From Silene conica (lineage: Eukaryota; Streptophyta; Magnoliopsida; Caryophyllales; Caryophyllaceae): a stretch of DNA of 64,000 nt. The DNA lies in NCBI GenBank assembly GCA_029255685.2, contig CM055318.2, positions 70,279,136-70,343,135 of the forward strand, read 5' to 3'. The notes beneath the pieces are model-generated. The model made no database searches and was not told where the DNA came from. It was given only the letters and a program-made list of their open reading frames with translations. Numbering within the stretch: position 1 is the stretch's first letter; each line of letters opens with the position of its first letter. Of this stretch, positions 49,378 through 60,938 are shown in pieces. A program made the position numbers and the translations under genes.

Positions 49378-50553
49378 ATGTCAGCATATGAAAATGTTGT
49401 TGGCGGTAAGCTGAAGCTCAAGGGTAAAGCGTTGGATGTGAAGAGTAGTGGTGTCAAGAAGAAGAAGAAACAAAAGAAGCTTTATGAAGATGTCACTGAG
49501 AGAAAGGAAGAGAAAGTAGAAGGTTAGTTTATGACTTTGCTACAACATATTGCTCCAGTTATTAATTTGTTTCAGACTCCTTCTCGCGCCATATAGGCTT
49601 CTTTCGTTTGATATCATTTTACTCTTGTGTTTCTTTTAAGAGGACCTTCGTGTTGTCTTCGTGAACTACTTATCATACATTATCTTTTGGATGTCAATTT
49701 ATCTACTCATGCTTATTAAGGCCCTGTTCCTTTTTGGCTGAAACGAGCTTAATTGAATAAATTGGAGTAGAGCTTAATTGAACTAAATTGAGTGGAACTG
49801 TGCTGAAGTGAATTTAGTTATTTTAAAAGTTAATTTTGTGAAAAGATTAACTTAACATAATTGATTGAACGTAAATAAAACTCAATGGAATATAGGCAAG
49901 TAAAATTAAAAGGAGGTGAAATTAAGCTAGAAAGAACCTGACCTAAGTCTACTTTTTTATGCCGGTCGCCTTAACTGTGTCAAATACGGTGAAAATATGT
50001 CACTCTTTTATTTCCATTTCAAAAGAGTTGGGAGGCATGGGTAGCTTGTCTTATGGTGGAAATAATGAGCATAAATGTATTTGCTCGCCGATTAGTCTCT
50101 TGTAAACAGTTGTACGATACTCGGAAACATTTTTTAGAATCTCCCATTAATGAAACATGGTACACCATAGTTGTTAATTGTTAGCATTACTGATTAAAAA
50201 TTGGAATTACTCTCCTTTGATTATATGATGACGTTCATGTAAGAAGGTTTCATACAAGTGTGTAAAACTTTCTCTTGCTTGGTGTAGGCGGCGATACAGA
50301 ATCTTCTCTTGCTGACGGGGAAGAAGAAGATCCGAATGAATCCGACAAGTTAGGTGGGGAAAGAAAGGCTGGTAACTTTGGTGATCATCTAACACCTGCT
50401 GAGAAGCGATACATAGAGCAAAGAGAGAAACTAGATGCCCAGAAATACGAAAAGACGTCTAAAAAATCTCACCGTGACCGTCTCGATGACTTCAACCAGT
50501 ACCTGGCTGATCTGAGTGAGCATTACGATATTCCTAAAGTTGGTCCTGGCTAA
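49378..50553 (+). CDS. FAM32A: FAM32A-like nuclear protein
   Basis: Two coding exons (49378-49522 and 50288-50553) join in frame to 136 residues. The N-terminus MSAYENVVGGKLKLKGKALD and the Lys-rich run KKKKKQKK match the eukaryotic FAM32A pattern. The C-terminus has LTPAEKRYIEQREK followed by a basic Lys/His/Arg segment and ends NQYLADLSEHYDIPKVGPG; the ...HYDIPKVGPG ending is typical of the family. The middle (about residues 50-75) is acidic and variable. Human FAM32A has been seen in spliceosome structures near the active site; the plant role is inferred by family. The start follows directly on the probable leader-intron acceptor. Confidence 0.9.
49722..49945. repeat. hAT-like MITE in the FAM32A intron
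   Basis: The left end GGCCCTGTTCCTTTTTGGCT and the reverse complement of the right end (GGTCAGGTTCTTTCTAGCTT) form an imperfect terminal inverted repeat, with AGCTTAATT next to it on both sides. The interior is AATTGA-rich. No clear 8-bp duplication was found. Confidence 0.5.
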
Positions 50554-51170
50554 GTGAGCGCTTTCATCATGTCCTTGGACTGTAAAATTCCTTGTACACC
50601 GGGATTGTTAACTGTTTTTAGTTGCGCTAGTTTCATTAGAATTTATAGTCCTTTCTTCAATGCACCTAGGCTGAGAAAACCATTGTCCTCGATGCTGGTT
50701 TTGTCCAAAAAATTATGGTTTAATGACTGCTTAGCATACATCTTTTAATGTGGCTGGCCTTTTCTGTATGAGTGATGTTCGGCCTTCCGGGTCGCATTCC
50801 TTCAACTGATAAAGAGTGATAGCTGTGTATTCAAGCAGTTTACACAGTAGGCCTGCAGTTGCACGTTGCCTTTGCTATTGCAAAAAAAAGATTTGTGCTT
50901 AAACTACAGTTCCTCTTAAAACGAATTCTTTTATATGATGGTCGATTTTACATGTAAAATAACATGTGTAAAACGTGCGTTTTTTTCATACCACTAAATT
51001 TCTTATTTTGGATACATGCACATATTTTGAATTGTGACGGGACGATGACTCGATAAGTCAAATACAATTCATATAGGATAGATAAGATAAAAACTGAGTA
51101 TTTAGGGAGTATCAATCTATTTTGTCCTATTTATTCGTATGGATAGTATTTGATCCGTCGTAAACTTATA
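50554..51170 (+). other. FAM32A 3' flank
   Basis: Probable 3' untranslated region followed by AT-rich intergenic DNA. No gene or clear element; polyadenylation signals are not assigned. Confidence 0.5.
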
Positions 51171-51418
51171 CTCCCTCCATTCTTTTTATATCACCATATT
51201 CCCCTTTTGGACACTATTCACAATCGAGTATTCAACGTCAGTTTTCTCTCAATCCGTTCACGGAAATATATTTATGTGAGATCTTATTTGGATTGTCTTG
51301 ATAAGAGGATTAATAATATTAAAATTTTATACTTTTTAGTAGTATGTAACTAAAGATATAATCGAAACAAAATGAGTATTGACAAACGTGTATAAAGAAA
51401 TGGATTGATATAAAAAGA

Positions 51419-52514
51419 AGGCTCAATTGCAAAATACTACCTATTATAGTCAATATTTTTCAAAATACTACATATTATACTTTTTTTTTCAAATTACTAC
51501 CTACAAAGCTACAACTTTTCCTAAGTTGCTACCTAATACCTTGATTTAGGACTTAATTAACTATAATTAACCATCATTAGGCAAGTTTCATGATTTACCC
51601 CCTTTTTAATTGAATTCAAAATAATCTACATAATACCCTTATTATTAATTCTATCTTTTTTCAAGCTTTTCATCCACCACCACCACCATCACCACCACCA
51701 TCGACATCACCTCAACAATTATCACCATTATTAGTAACCACCTTCAACACCGACCACTACTTATTACGAGTTTGGGTACGGGTTTGGGTGTGGTTGTATT
51801 AGGGTCTAGACGGTGCTAGGTTGTGCTCGTGGCTAGGTTGTGCCATTGTGGTGACGTTGTGGTGGATTCTTGTGGTGCTAGAAAGGGTGAGGATGTGTTG
51901 AGGGAGTGTTTAAAGAGGGGCAAAATGGGTATAATATATCAAAATCTGATTTTTTAATTATTTTACCCTAATTAATATCTAATTTAGGTATAAGAGCATC
52001 CACATTGAAGAGGATGGTGCATCCTCTTAGCACCTTCTCTCCTTGAAGAAGACATCCTCTTCAATGTGGGATTAATTTTTACATCCTCTTTGAAAGAGGA
52101 AGAGGAAGACTTCCTCTATTTTTAGAGGATGTACCACCTTGGCCCAAGTGCCCAATAGCCAATGAAATTGATGCATTTGATTTTTATTTTATAAAATTAT
52201 TATTAGAAAATAATTAAATAATGAAAGAGGAAGTAAAAACGATCCTTTTTGATGTGGAAAAAAAATTAAAAGAGAAAGAGGAAGATGATGGAGATAGTGG
52301 AAAATGAGTTGGATGAAAGAGAATGTGACGTGTCAAAACGATAGTGGATAAAAGATAAAATAAGAGGAAGATTACTTACTCTTCAATGTAAGTGCTCTAA
52401 GGTAGCAATTTAGGAAAATTAGTAACTTTGTAGGTAGTAATTTGAAAAAATAAGTATAATAGGTAGTATTTTGAAAAATCTTGACTATAATAGGTAGTAT
52501 TTTGCCATTTTTCC
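51419..52514. mobile_element. Mutator-like MITE inserted in the Stowaway element
   Basis: Terminal inverted repeats of about 105 bp begin GGnnnnnnnGCAAAATACTACC and contain three degenerate copies of AAATACTACCTATTATA. The flanking 9-mers TAAAAAGAA and TAAAAAGGG agree in seven of nine positions, fitting a decayed Mutator-type duplication. The interior includes a CACCACCAC stretch near 51676 and a Tourist-type insertion. Confidence 0.65.
51994..52397. mobile_element. Tourist-type (PIF/Harbinger) MITE, innermost of three
   Basis: 404 bp with ends GAGCATCCACATTGAAGAG and complement CTCTTCAATGTAAGTGCTC, flanked by TAA on both sides (51991-51993, 52398-52400). The host sequence rejoins cleanly when it is removed. 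Confidence 0.85.
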
Positions 52515-52769
52515 TAAAAAGGGAATGGAGGGAGTAATAGTATATCCGTTATAAGGAAGATTTGTTGTCATTTTATACTATGGTATTTTGGTGTAAAATC
52601 GGCTTACATGAGACTCCCATTTTTAGATCCAAAGTTTGAGCAAAAAACAGTAGCAATAGTCAGTAAACAAGACGAGATGGTTGGCTGCTAACATGGTAAA
52701 AGAGAAGTATTTGACTGGTTTGACCATTGAATATATGATAGATTGACAAAAGGTTCACAAATTCTTATT

Positions 52770-52950
52770 TCAGACCGACACTATCCGTCTTAAACTTAAG
52801 ACGGATACCATTTTACCTCACAAAATACCCACTTAGAGGAGAGAGGGAAACACATGGGGTTGCCCCACCTTGTCCCCCTATTCATTTTGTTAGTGTCATT
52901 ACCCGTCTCTCAAACCGACCCGTTTGAAGCAAGACCAACTGCAAAAGGTT
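52770..52950. repeat. GACGGATA-family MITE-like repeat, second copy
   Basis: It contains CCGTCTTAAACTTAAGACGG, a perfect palindrome at the left end, and CACAAAATACCCACTT, shared with 46522-46712 in the opposite orientation. Boundaries are approximate. Confidence 0.5.
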
Positions 52951-52984
52951 TGAGTGTTTGACCATTGAATACATGAAAAATATA

Positions 52985-53821
52985 CTCCCCTTTCCTATTT
53001 CTTTTTTCGTCTATTTACAATATTTTCCCTATTTTCTTATTTAGTAAAGTTTTTATACATATTTTATTCACCTTACCCCACTACAATACCCACCATACCC
53101 ATACTTTATACTTATTTTAATCACCTTACTCACAACTAGAGGTGGCAATCGGGTCACTCGGGTCGGTTATGGGTCGGGTCAAAGCAGGTCGGGTCATATC
53201 GGGTTCGGGTTATGTCGGGTTAGTACGGGTTCGGGTCGGTTCGGTTCATGTCGGGTCATCTTCGGGTCGGGTCATCGGCGGGTGACAAATCGGGTCGGGT
53301 CATTAGCGGTCAGGTTATTGACATATATTTTATCTTATATATTTAGCTTTAGATGATAATTTTATGTTTAATTAATGGATAGATGTATTAATTGAAGTTT
53401 AAGTTAAAATAATTAAGAAGAATTATCAATTTGGTGTCATTTAAACCATTATTAAGTCAGTTCATTATAACGTCATCTATCGGGTTGAGAAATATCGGGT
53501 CACAGGCCGGGTCGGGTCGGGTCGGTTCGGGTTCGGGTTGGACAAAATAATGCTGCTATCGGTTAGTGGGTCAGTTCGGGTTGGGTCAGTTCGGTTTCGG
53601 GTCCCCAATTCGCGGGTTGTATCGGGTCGGGTTTCGGGCAGGTCGGGTCGGGTTTATCGGGTCGGGTCAGCTTTTGTAAGCTCTACTCACAACAATTACC
53701 CCATAATACATACTCTCTCTCCAATTACCCAACCCCGCAACAATGCTTTCTCATATAATAATCCCCTCCTTATTCTTTGTGTCTTCTCCAAATAGGGAAC
53801 GTTATGTTGAATAGGAGGGAG
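52985..53821. mobile_element. Second Stowaway-type MITE, interrupted by a GGGTC-rich element
   Basis: Ends CTCCCCTTTCCTATTTC and the complement of ATAGGAGGGAG lie between TA dinucleotides (52983-52984 and 53822-53823). Removing 53137-53684 plus one duplication rejoins the AT-rich interior. Confidence 0.65.
53137..53684. mobile_element. GGGTCGGGT-rich element with 9-bp target duplication
   Basis: 548 bp flanked by ACTCACAAC on both sides (53128-53136 and 53685-53693). Ends TAGAGGTGGCAA and the complement of TTGTAAGCTCT form a weak inverted repeat, so a Mutator-like MITE is the best fit. Two arrays of GGGTCGGGT / TCGGGTTCGGGT (about 53150-53320 and 53480-53670) flank an AT-rich core. Frames in it come from the repeat. 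Confidence 0.75.
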
Positions 53822-54555
53822 TATTTTAAATAACTATCACCTCGTTATATTGGAGATTTTTAATAATGCTATTTAGAAATTATCTTTTTTAAGGTTTTGG
53901 GTTAACTAGATTGGAGATCTAGTAATAGACCACTCCTATGATGTTCCACAAATTATAATTTGTGATGTTTGATATCCGTTAAGTTTATAACGGGTCAAAT
54001 AAAACTCATATAAAAGGATAAAAGTAAATTTTTTATGATTCCTCATGCATCCTATTTTTTGCCTTATTTATATATATGAATATACTTAATCCGTTACAAG
54101 CTTACGATAACTATACCGTCAACAGCTATCAATGATGTTTAGGAGATCTTGGATGTTGTGGGCCATACTCCCCACACACCCTTAGATCAGAATATTATAT
54201 GGAATCCAAAGTTTCTACCTACATTTAAAAAGTGCTAATTCTTTTATTCACTAAATTCCACGTCCACTACGTAATAAGAGAGCCTTTAGCATGCAATCAT
54301 GAAGGACTAAGGTTAAGATTTTAAATATAAGTTGTCAAGAGTGAAGATGGGTAGTGTTTCTCGCTTCCTCTCATAAAATGTAGGTGAGACGGTTCATGAA
54401 ATGCTCCATTCACCTTCACTTGTTCTCCCACTTGCAGTGAGAGACTATCCGTCTTCAGCTTATGACGGATAGTATTCATCTTCAGCAAGACTCTTTGTAT
54501 TTTAAAAAGTTACTAAAATTCGGTAATTGAGTGTTGTGGTTTGCAAATTATTACA
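53822..54555. other. Intergenic region
   Basis: AT-rich sequence without a gene. A palindromic CCGTC...GACGG pair near 54448-54472 belongs to the same repeat family as 52770. Confidence 0.45.
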
Positions 54556-56532
54556 TCTTATATATAAAAGCAACAACCACAGTGCTTAGGTGTCGCACCG
54601 TGGTTAAAAGTTCATTTTTTATTTTATTTTTAAAAGGTGGTCCGCCATGTTCTTCATTCTCTTTTATTTCCTACGCAAGCGATTTTATTTCAATCTATAA
54701 CAATAACTATGACAAATTACTCGTGTATGTGTATTGCATATTAAATAACTAGATTTAAAAAAAAATTATTAATAACTCTATAGTTAAATTAATTATGATA
54801 TAAATAGGAAAATTATTCAACAATCTTTTTAAAACACCTACATTATTATAGAAAAAAATACAGAAAAATAAGTCAAATAAAGAACAAATGGAAATTGTTA
54901 TAAAAAAATATTAGATAGGGTGAGCATTAACATGAAAAATATTCACATATTACCTTAAAATTAAATAAGTCACTATATCTATGGTGTTCAATTGCTCTAT
55001 GAGTATGATTCACATAAATTATTCACATAAGATGAACTCCGTATAAAATATGGAAATAACTAAGATCGATGGATAAATTTAATTAAATCGAGAAAAATCA
55101 GAAATACTTTGATAAAAAGTATAAAAAATAATAATATTCAAACCCGAAAATATGGACAAAGAAATATTCATATGCATAATTTTTTTTACTGCAATCTGAA
55201 AAATACGGCAAAAAAATACTTTGTATGAAGGATTGTAACGAGAGAGGGGGGAATTAGGATATTGTGAGTTCAAATGATGTTGAAATGGCGAGGATAATAG
55301 ATTAGGTGAGACATAAATCAAATGAGAAGGCGACAAGATGGAAAGTACAAAATACGAGTAGTATGTTATGGAAATATAATTAGATTTAAGGTGAGAGATG
55401 AGAGAGCACAAAGTTGTGGAGTATATATGTGGCTATGGTGGGTTAATTGGTATATGGGTCATTAATAGCATGTCTTTGGACTTGGTCTGTTTTGGGTAAA
55501 CTCGCTCAAAGTAGGTTTAAGTTTTGATCCTTTGTTTCACAAAATTACCATAATTTTAAATGATTTTACGGGTTATGGTTTTATATATTTTTTTATCTCA
55601 TTTATTTATTTTACTTCAATTAAATAAGTCTATATTTATTAAAAATTAAAAGTACGTTCTTCCAAATTCGCGGGTCTGTGTAAATTGGAACAATCATAAA
55701 AAAAAATTGCACGAGATTGTCTCCCATTGAAACAACCGAAAAAACCACACACGGTAATTTAAGTGTTCTGGTGCAATTAGCAAGCTTTTGTTTTGCACAT
55801 GTTTACTTATTATAGTTCTAATACACGGGCCCGTATTTCAAATTCACTCATGCACGTATAGTATGTGTAAATTTCATATTTCAAATTTCACAATGTGGGT
55901 GTTTAAACGGGTTCAGTTTACAAATTCTTGATCAATCACGCGCTTTACGCAATAAATTAATACATAGGTCCTAATTAACAGCAAACATGTGAAAACAATC
56001 ATGTGCTTATAGGACACTATTAATACACGGACGCTAATTAATATTCAATACATGTAAAACAATTATATGGGTTTATATTGTCTTATGTTGGCATTTTTGT
56101 ATTTCACATAGAATAGTGTATTCCATTTGAATTTTCTTAATATCTTCCTAAATCAGTGTTTACACACGGTCAACTCTATTTGGCCATTTCGAGAGTCACA
56201 AGCAAAAAGCGACTAAAGATTCTTATTTGCGATGATGAAAAACGCGCGCCCGATTTCGAGAAATTATAGTACAATTGTAATTATGATTGTACACTATTGC
56301 TGCTCATTGTGTTATTTTTCTTCTTTTTATTTTTTTCTACTTTTGTTATGCTATAATATATGACTAAAAACAATTGTTTTTTTATATTACCCTTTTTAAA
56401 ACCATCTCCTTATTAAACCACACTAAATAGCTAAAATATGACATTATTTTAGAAAACAACTTATATTAACGATATTTTTTAAAAAATATTTTGAAGTCCA
56501 AGCCCGTGCAATTTGCACGGGCATAAGACTAG
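54556..56532 (+). mobile_element. Non-autonomous Helitron, 2.0 kb
   Basis: The 3' signature is clear: hairpin with stem GCCCGTGCAA/TTGCACGGGC (56502-56522), six bases, then CTAG (56529-56532) and host T. The proposed 5' end is TC at 54556 after host A, followed by TTATATATAAAAGC. The AT-rich body has no Rep/helicase ORF. Confidence 0.72.
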
Positions 56533-58300
56533 TATATTTTAGGGTTTGTCTAGTGTGTATTGGAGAGAGCGATTTTTTTAAGTAAAAAACAATTTATTAA
56601 TAAAACGTCATACGACACCTACAAATAATAGGTATAATTGAAAACAAATCAAATAGAAATCGAAGAAAAATAATTTTCTTATAAACTAGGGATCTCAAAA
56701 CAAGATCTAATAATTTGGCTCGTCCTGTTATAGCTATTATGTAGCTTTTGAGGGGATCCTCCGTTTGCTTTATGACACGAAATTTACCTCTGACTGGTTT
56801 CAAAGATCGTTGCAAATCATTTGAATCCTTTGAAAGAACACGCTACGAACCATCAGCGAACTACTCTTGACTATATTACTGAAGACTAAACACACGAATA
56901 AATGAAAAAATCACAAAGTAAGGGACAAAAAAACAACATAATTGCTCTTTCATGTACGAGTTTTACTCTTTTATATACGGAGTACATTTTTTCATAATTT
57001 TTTAATACCATGCCCTTCTTCAAAATTACTCTCCTTTTCTCTTTCTTTCTCTAGATAAATCAAATTGGCATTAAATTACTTCTTATGTAATGCATACATA
57101 ATTCTCCTAGAATATTTTGAGCAAACATATGAAAATGAAATGAAAAAATATCGTACTAAAAATTGCACATTACGGGCTAATCACAGTCTCATCATCTTTA
57201 TCTTAATCAGAAATTTGCAGTTTTAACGATTTAAATTGCTCAAGTTAGACAAAAATAAATAAAATCAACAATTCGCGGAAGAAATTCTTGATTCAGTTGG
57301 ACTAATTCATCCATCCGCATTCTCGTTTTCCTATAATGTAAATAATTAAACTCATCGTCGTAAAATTCATTGGAAAAAAGCATTGGCAAATCCAAATTGT
57401 GAGTTTTAGATTATAGGGTTTATCAAAAAAATTCCCTCTTTATATTGGGAAATTAGATTCGTGACGATGGTAATATATGCGTCGACTAAAAATTATATTT
57501 TGACTCAAGGGAAAGTTTTTTCGAGAAAGTTGACTCGTTTAAATTTTGGGATTATTTGTTTTTTGGGTTTTACGGGTGGTGGTTGGGTGGTGGCGGTAGG
57601 GGTGGTGGTTGAGATGTGGAAGGAGGAAATTGAATGTGAGAATTGAAATGCGAAGAAAATTGAAAAATGTGGTTGAAATGGGAGGGGTAAAGTGGAAAAT
57701 CATGTACATGATTGAGCAAATATTGTACATGATAGAGCAACACCCAAAAACAATTCTTACCAAAAGATAGACTTTTATTGAATAGAAGATAACACTTTTC
57801 TTGTCACCTTAAAAAAACGTACTCTGAGAAATAAGGTTACAAAATAAAACACGAAATCTGAACGAAAATGTTGAATTGAGAAAAATACTACCCTCTAATC
57901 TACACCAAACACCCCGTTTGCTTTTGGGTAGTCTTCGAGACGGCGCTTTGGCCATGACGTACATCCTTAAAAGTAGAAATTTTTCACAAAAATTATAATT
58001 TTGTGAAAAAAATTTCATGACATAACTAAATATGCAAGTTTTAATTTTCAAAGGTTTTTTGTGAATTAACGGTTAAAACTTTTCGAATTTTGACCTCCAA
58101 AAGTAATGGGGAGTTTGATATGGAATGGAGGGAGTATTAATATGCTCACAATCTACAAATAATGATTATTACCATAATATTTAATAGGGCTTTTTGTCAG
58201 AAATTATTTTATATTTATATTCATTTGTGAACAATTACCTTACTTTATTTTTTTTGGTTTTCAACTACCTTACATTTTATTTTATTTTTAACATGTTAAG
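56533..58300. other. Intergenic region, nothing assigned
   Basis: AT-rich, with short open frames lacking motifs. A GGTGGTGG-rich patch lies near 57575-57610, and a Stowaway-like end (GGAATGGAGGGAGTA) near 58121-58136 has no partner I could find. Confidence 0.45.
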
Positions 58301-58421
58301 ATAGGAAAGGTTAATCTTTTTATTGAATAGCCACATAGTGACGGGGTGTATAAATTACAAAGACGGGCTTATAGTTTATGGGTCGATTACATAATAATCC
58401 GATTACAATCCTAATACCCCC

Positions 58422-59405
58422 TCAAGCTAGAGCATGAAGATCATGAGTGTCCAGCCTGTTGAGAATCGTGAGAAACTGTTGTGCGCCTAAAGCTTTGGTA
58501 AAAATGTCAGCTAGTTGCTCTTTGGTGGAGACATAGGCGGTAGAGACAAGATCGTCATTAATAGCATCGCGCCGACAAAAATGACAATCGATCTCAATAG
58601 GTTTAGTGCGCTCGTGAAAAACCGGATTTCGAGCGAGATGCAATGCTGACTGATTGTCACAGAAAAGTTGCATGAGAAGCTTTAAAGAGACATCCAAACT
58701 AGTGAGAAGACCAGTAAGCCATTTTAGCTCACACACAACGGCAGCCGTGGAGCGATATTCTGCTACAGCAGAAGAAAGAGAGACGGTTTGTTGTTTTTGG
58801 GTTTTCCACGAAAGAGGTGATGAGCTACCAAGAAACACAAACTACCCAGTAACTGAACGCCGAGTCAGATGACACCCAACCCAGTCAGAATCACACCAGC
58901 CTAATACATTAAACTCGCTATCAGATCGAAAAAGGAGACCTTTGCCCGGACTTCCCTTAAGATAACGGACAACCTGAAGAGCAGCATTCAGGTGCTCTTG
59001 CAGTGGCTGACTCAAAAAATGAGAAAGAATATGGACCGCATAAGATAAATCTGGACGCGTCACAGCAAGATAAACAAGACGTCCAACAAGCCTACGATAA
59101 GACTCAATGTCATCCAAAACAACACCAGTTGCTAGCCCAAGCTGATGATTTTGCTCGATGGGTGTAGCAACGGGTTTGGAACCAAGGAGGTCAGTCTCAG
59201 AAATAATATCAAGAGCATACTTCCGTTGACTGAGATATATACCTTCACGACTACGAGCTACCTCAAGACCAAGTAAATATTTCAGAGGGCCAAAATCTTT
59301 CATATGAAAACATTGCCCCACATATGACTTAAAACGAATGATAGCAGAAGTATCATTACCGGCTATAATCAGGTCGTCAACGTAAATAAGAACGAATAAA
59401 CGCAC
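58422..59405 (-). pseudogene. Copia reverse transcriptase (C-terminal part) and RNase H, broken
   Basis: On the minus strand one frame runs from 59405 to 58422 with a single TAG at 58844-58842. The first part has the reverse-transcriptase active site YVDDLIIAG and then HMKDFGPLKYLLGLEV, SQRKYALDI and RLVGRLVYL, all copia hallmarks. The second has the RNase H segments SWKTQKQQTVSLSSAVAEY, ELKWL, CDNQSALHLARNPVFHERTK and IEIDCHF, ending HDLHALA. The frame begins in the middle of RT; fingers, integrase and protease are absent. The stop replaces a residue in SVTG-x-FVFLG. Downstream (58421-58310) a G-rich tract (minus-strand TTGAGGGGG) probably marks the polypurine tract. It is a dead copy. Confidence 0.88.
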
Positions 59406-59518
59406 TCATTAATCCACTTAATTACTATGATTCATTGATTCATAGTTCTACATTAATTCATAGACTCTTAGACTCTTACTATTCCTAATATAACACCTAC
59501 CACAAATAAAACTCTGGC

Positions 59519-60489
59519 CACTTTAGTCGAATTTCCGATGATAACCTGACTTTCTCACGTGTAAGGCTCCAAATATTCATTTTTTTATTTTTATTCATTC
59601 TTTTGTTTTTATTACCTTTATGACCCGCTTGACCACAAACATAGCAAACAAGAGGACACTTTGGTTTCTGGAACTTAGCAACTGGCTTGGTGAGCTTCCC
59701 TGGACCATTTTTCTTAGCTTGGCCCTGACCCTTAGCCTGATCACCATTGACCTTACCCTTACTCTTGAACTTTTCAGTATTAGATAGACCACCTGATTCA
59801 ACCAGATTAGCAGCAACAGAAGCATTCAGCAGATTGAGTAACAGGTTTATCCTTGAGGCAATTTGCCTCCTCGGTCCTCATATGTCCCACAAGTTCTTGG
59901 AGTGAAAAGTCTTTTTTCTTATGCTTAAGGTGGTTACGATATCCAGACCAGGAGGGGAGAAACGTTCTAATTAAGCATTAGCTAAGAAGATGTCATCTAA
60001 TTCATCCCCTCATTAACAACATTAGCACATAAATTTTCATAAATATGGACTTGTTCCACGATACATTTTCCATCGACCATTTGAAATCTCAGCCACTTAC
60101 TTACAACATATTTCTTTTTCCCTGCGTCATCAGCCTCATATTTTGATTCTAACAATGCCCAAATGGTACGGGCAGGCTTATGAACCATAAATAAATCAAA
60201 CAAAGTATCAATCATGTTGTTAAGTAAATGATATTTAACAGTCTTATTATACTTATCATATTTCTTAACAACCTCTTCATTTGACTTAACAACAGAAACA
60301 ACAGGAGGAGTCTCCTCTACGGTCGCACCACCGATTATGGTAAAAGCAATAGGAGGGTCACTAGTCAACTCATAATCAATTTCTAGTTCCTCAAAAAACA
60401 TCAGCAATGTTTGTGACCATCTTTTCTAATTGTTAACATATTTGCGTCGGTTTTTAGTCAGGTTATCACCGAAAATTCGACTAAAGTAG
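59519..60489. mobile_element. Gag-bearing segment flanked by a 33-bp inverted repeat
   Basis: ACTTTAGTCGAATTTCCGAT at 59521 and the complement of the sequence at 60457-60484 match over about 33 bases (TTTAGTCGAATTTYCGRTGA, then TAACCTGACT). The gag-like fragments 59595-60407 lie between them. This suggests a TIR transposon that captured retroelement sequence, or two MITE copies. No target duplication was identified. Confidence 0.5.
59595..60407 (-). pseudogene. Copia gag (UBN2-type) with partial zinc knuckle, frameshifted
   Basis: The minus-strand frame 60407-59997 reads through copia-gag landmarks: an LxxLEIDYELTSDPP-like start, HLLNNMIDTLFDLFM, ALLESKYEADDAGKKKY, SKWLRFQMVD and EQVHIYENLCANV. 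A second frame (59825-59595) has a Lys/Gly-rich stretch and a knuckle start CYVCGQAGH whose last Cys is replaced (HKGNKN). Between them the frame is lost. Order with RT (gag upstream, same strand) fits a copia element lacking protease, integrase and half of RT, but the flanking inverted repeat leaves open a separate origin. Confidence 0.7.
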
Positions 60490-60663
60490 CATGAGTTGTA
60501 TTTAAAATAAATAAAGTAAGGAAGTTGTTTACAAATTGACATAAATATAAGTTAGTTTATGACAAAAAACCATTTTACAATAATTTAATTGTATGATTAA
60601 TGCTACCTCTGTTCTTTTTTAATTGTCATTATTACCTCTCCCTTCAATATCTCTCAAAATATA

Positions 60664-60938
60664 CTTCCTCCATTCAAATCCAAAGTGTATTTATACTTTA
60701 TGCATAAATTTTAGTAAGAATTTGTTAAAATATGATTGAAAGTACAATGAGAAGTGTGCATGTTGTTTTTTTATTGTTTGTGGTGGAGTAATGGTGGGCC
60801 ATTTGATGACATTTTGGGTAAATAATTGATGTTCATAAGGATACTTTAGTAATTTTTTTGGTTTTATTAGAAAAGGTGTAATTTGGATATGAATGAATTA
60901 AAATGGAATAGATGTAATTTGGATATGAGTGGAGGAAG
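60664..60938. mobile_element. Stowaway-type MITE, 275 bp
   Basis: Ends CTTCCTCCATTCAAATCC and complement GGATATGAGTGGAGGAAG are each flanked by TA (60662-60663 and 60939-60940). Interior phrases also mirror each other (CCAAAGTGTATTT; the minus-strand reading near 60915 is similar). Confidence 0.82.

Larger units (their letters stand above)
51171..52534. mobile_element. Stowaway-type MITE carrying two nested MITEs
   Basis: Ends CTCCCTCCATTCTTTTT (left) and its complement GGGAATGGAGGGAG (right) lie between TA dinucleotides (51169-51170 and 52535-52536), the Stowaway/Tc1-mariner signature. The right inverted repeat is split by a Mutator-like MITE (51419-52514) within GATATAAAAAG. Confidence 0.75.
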
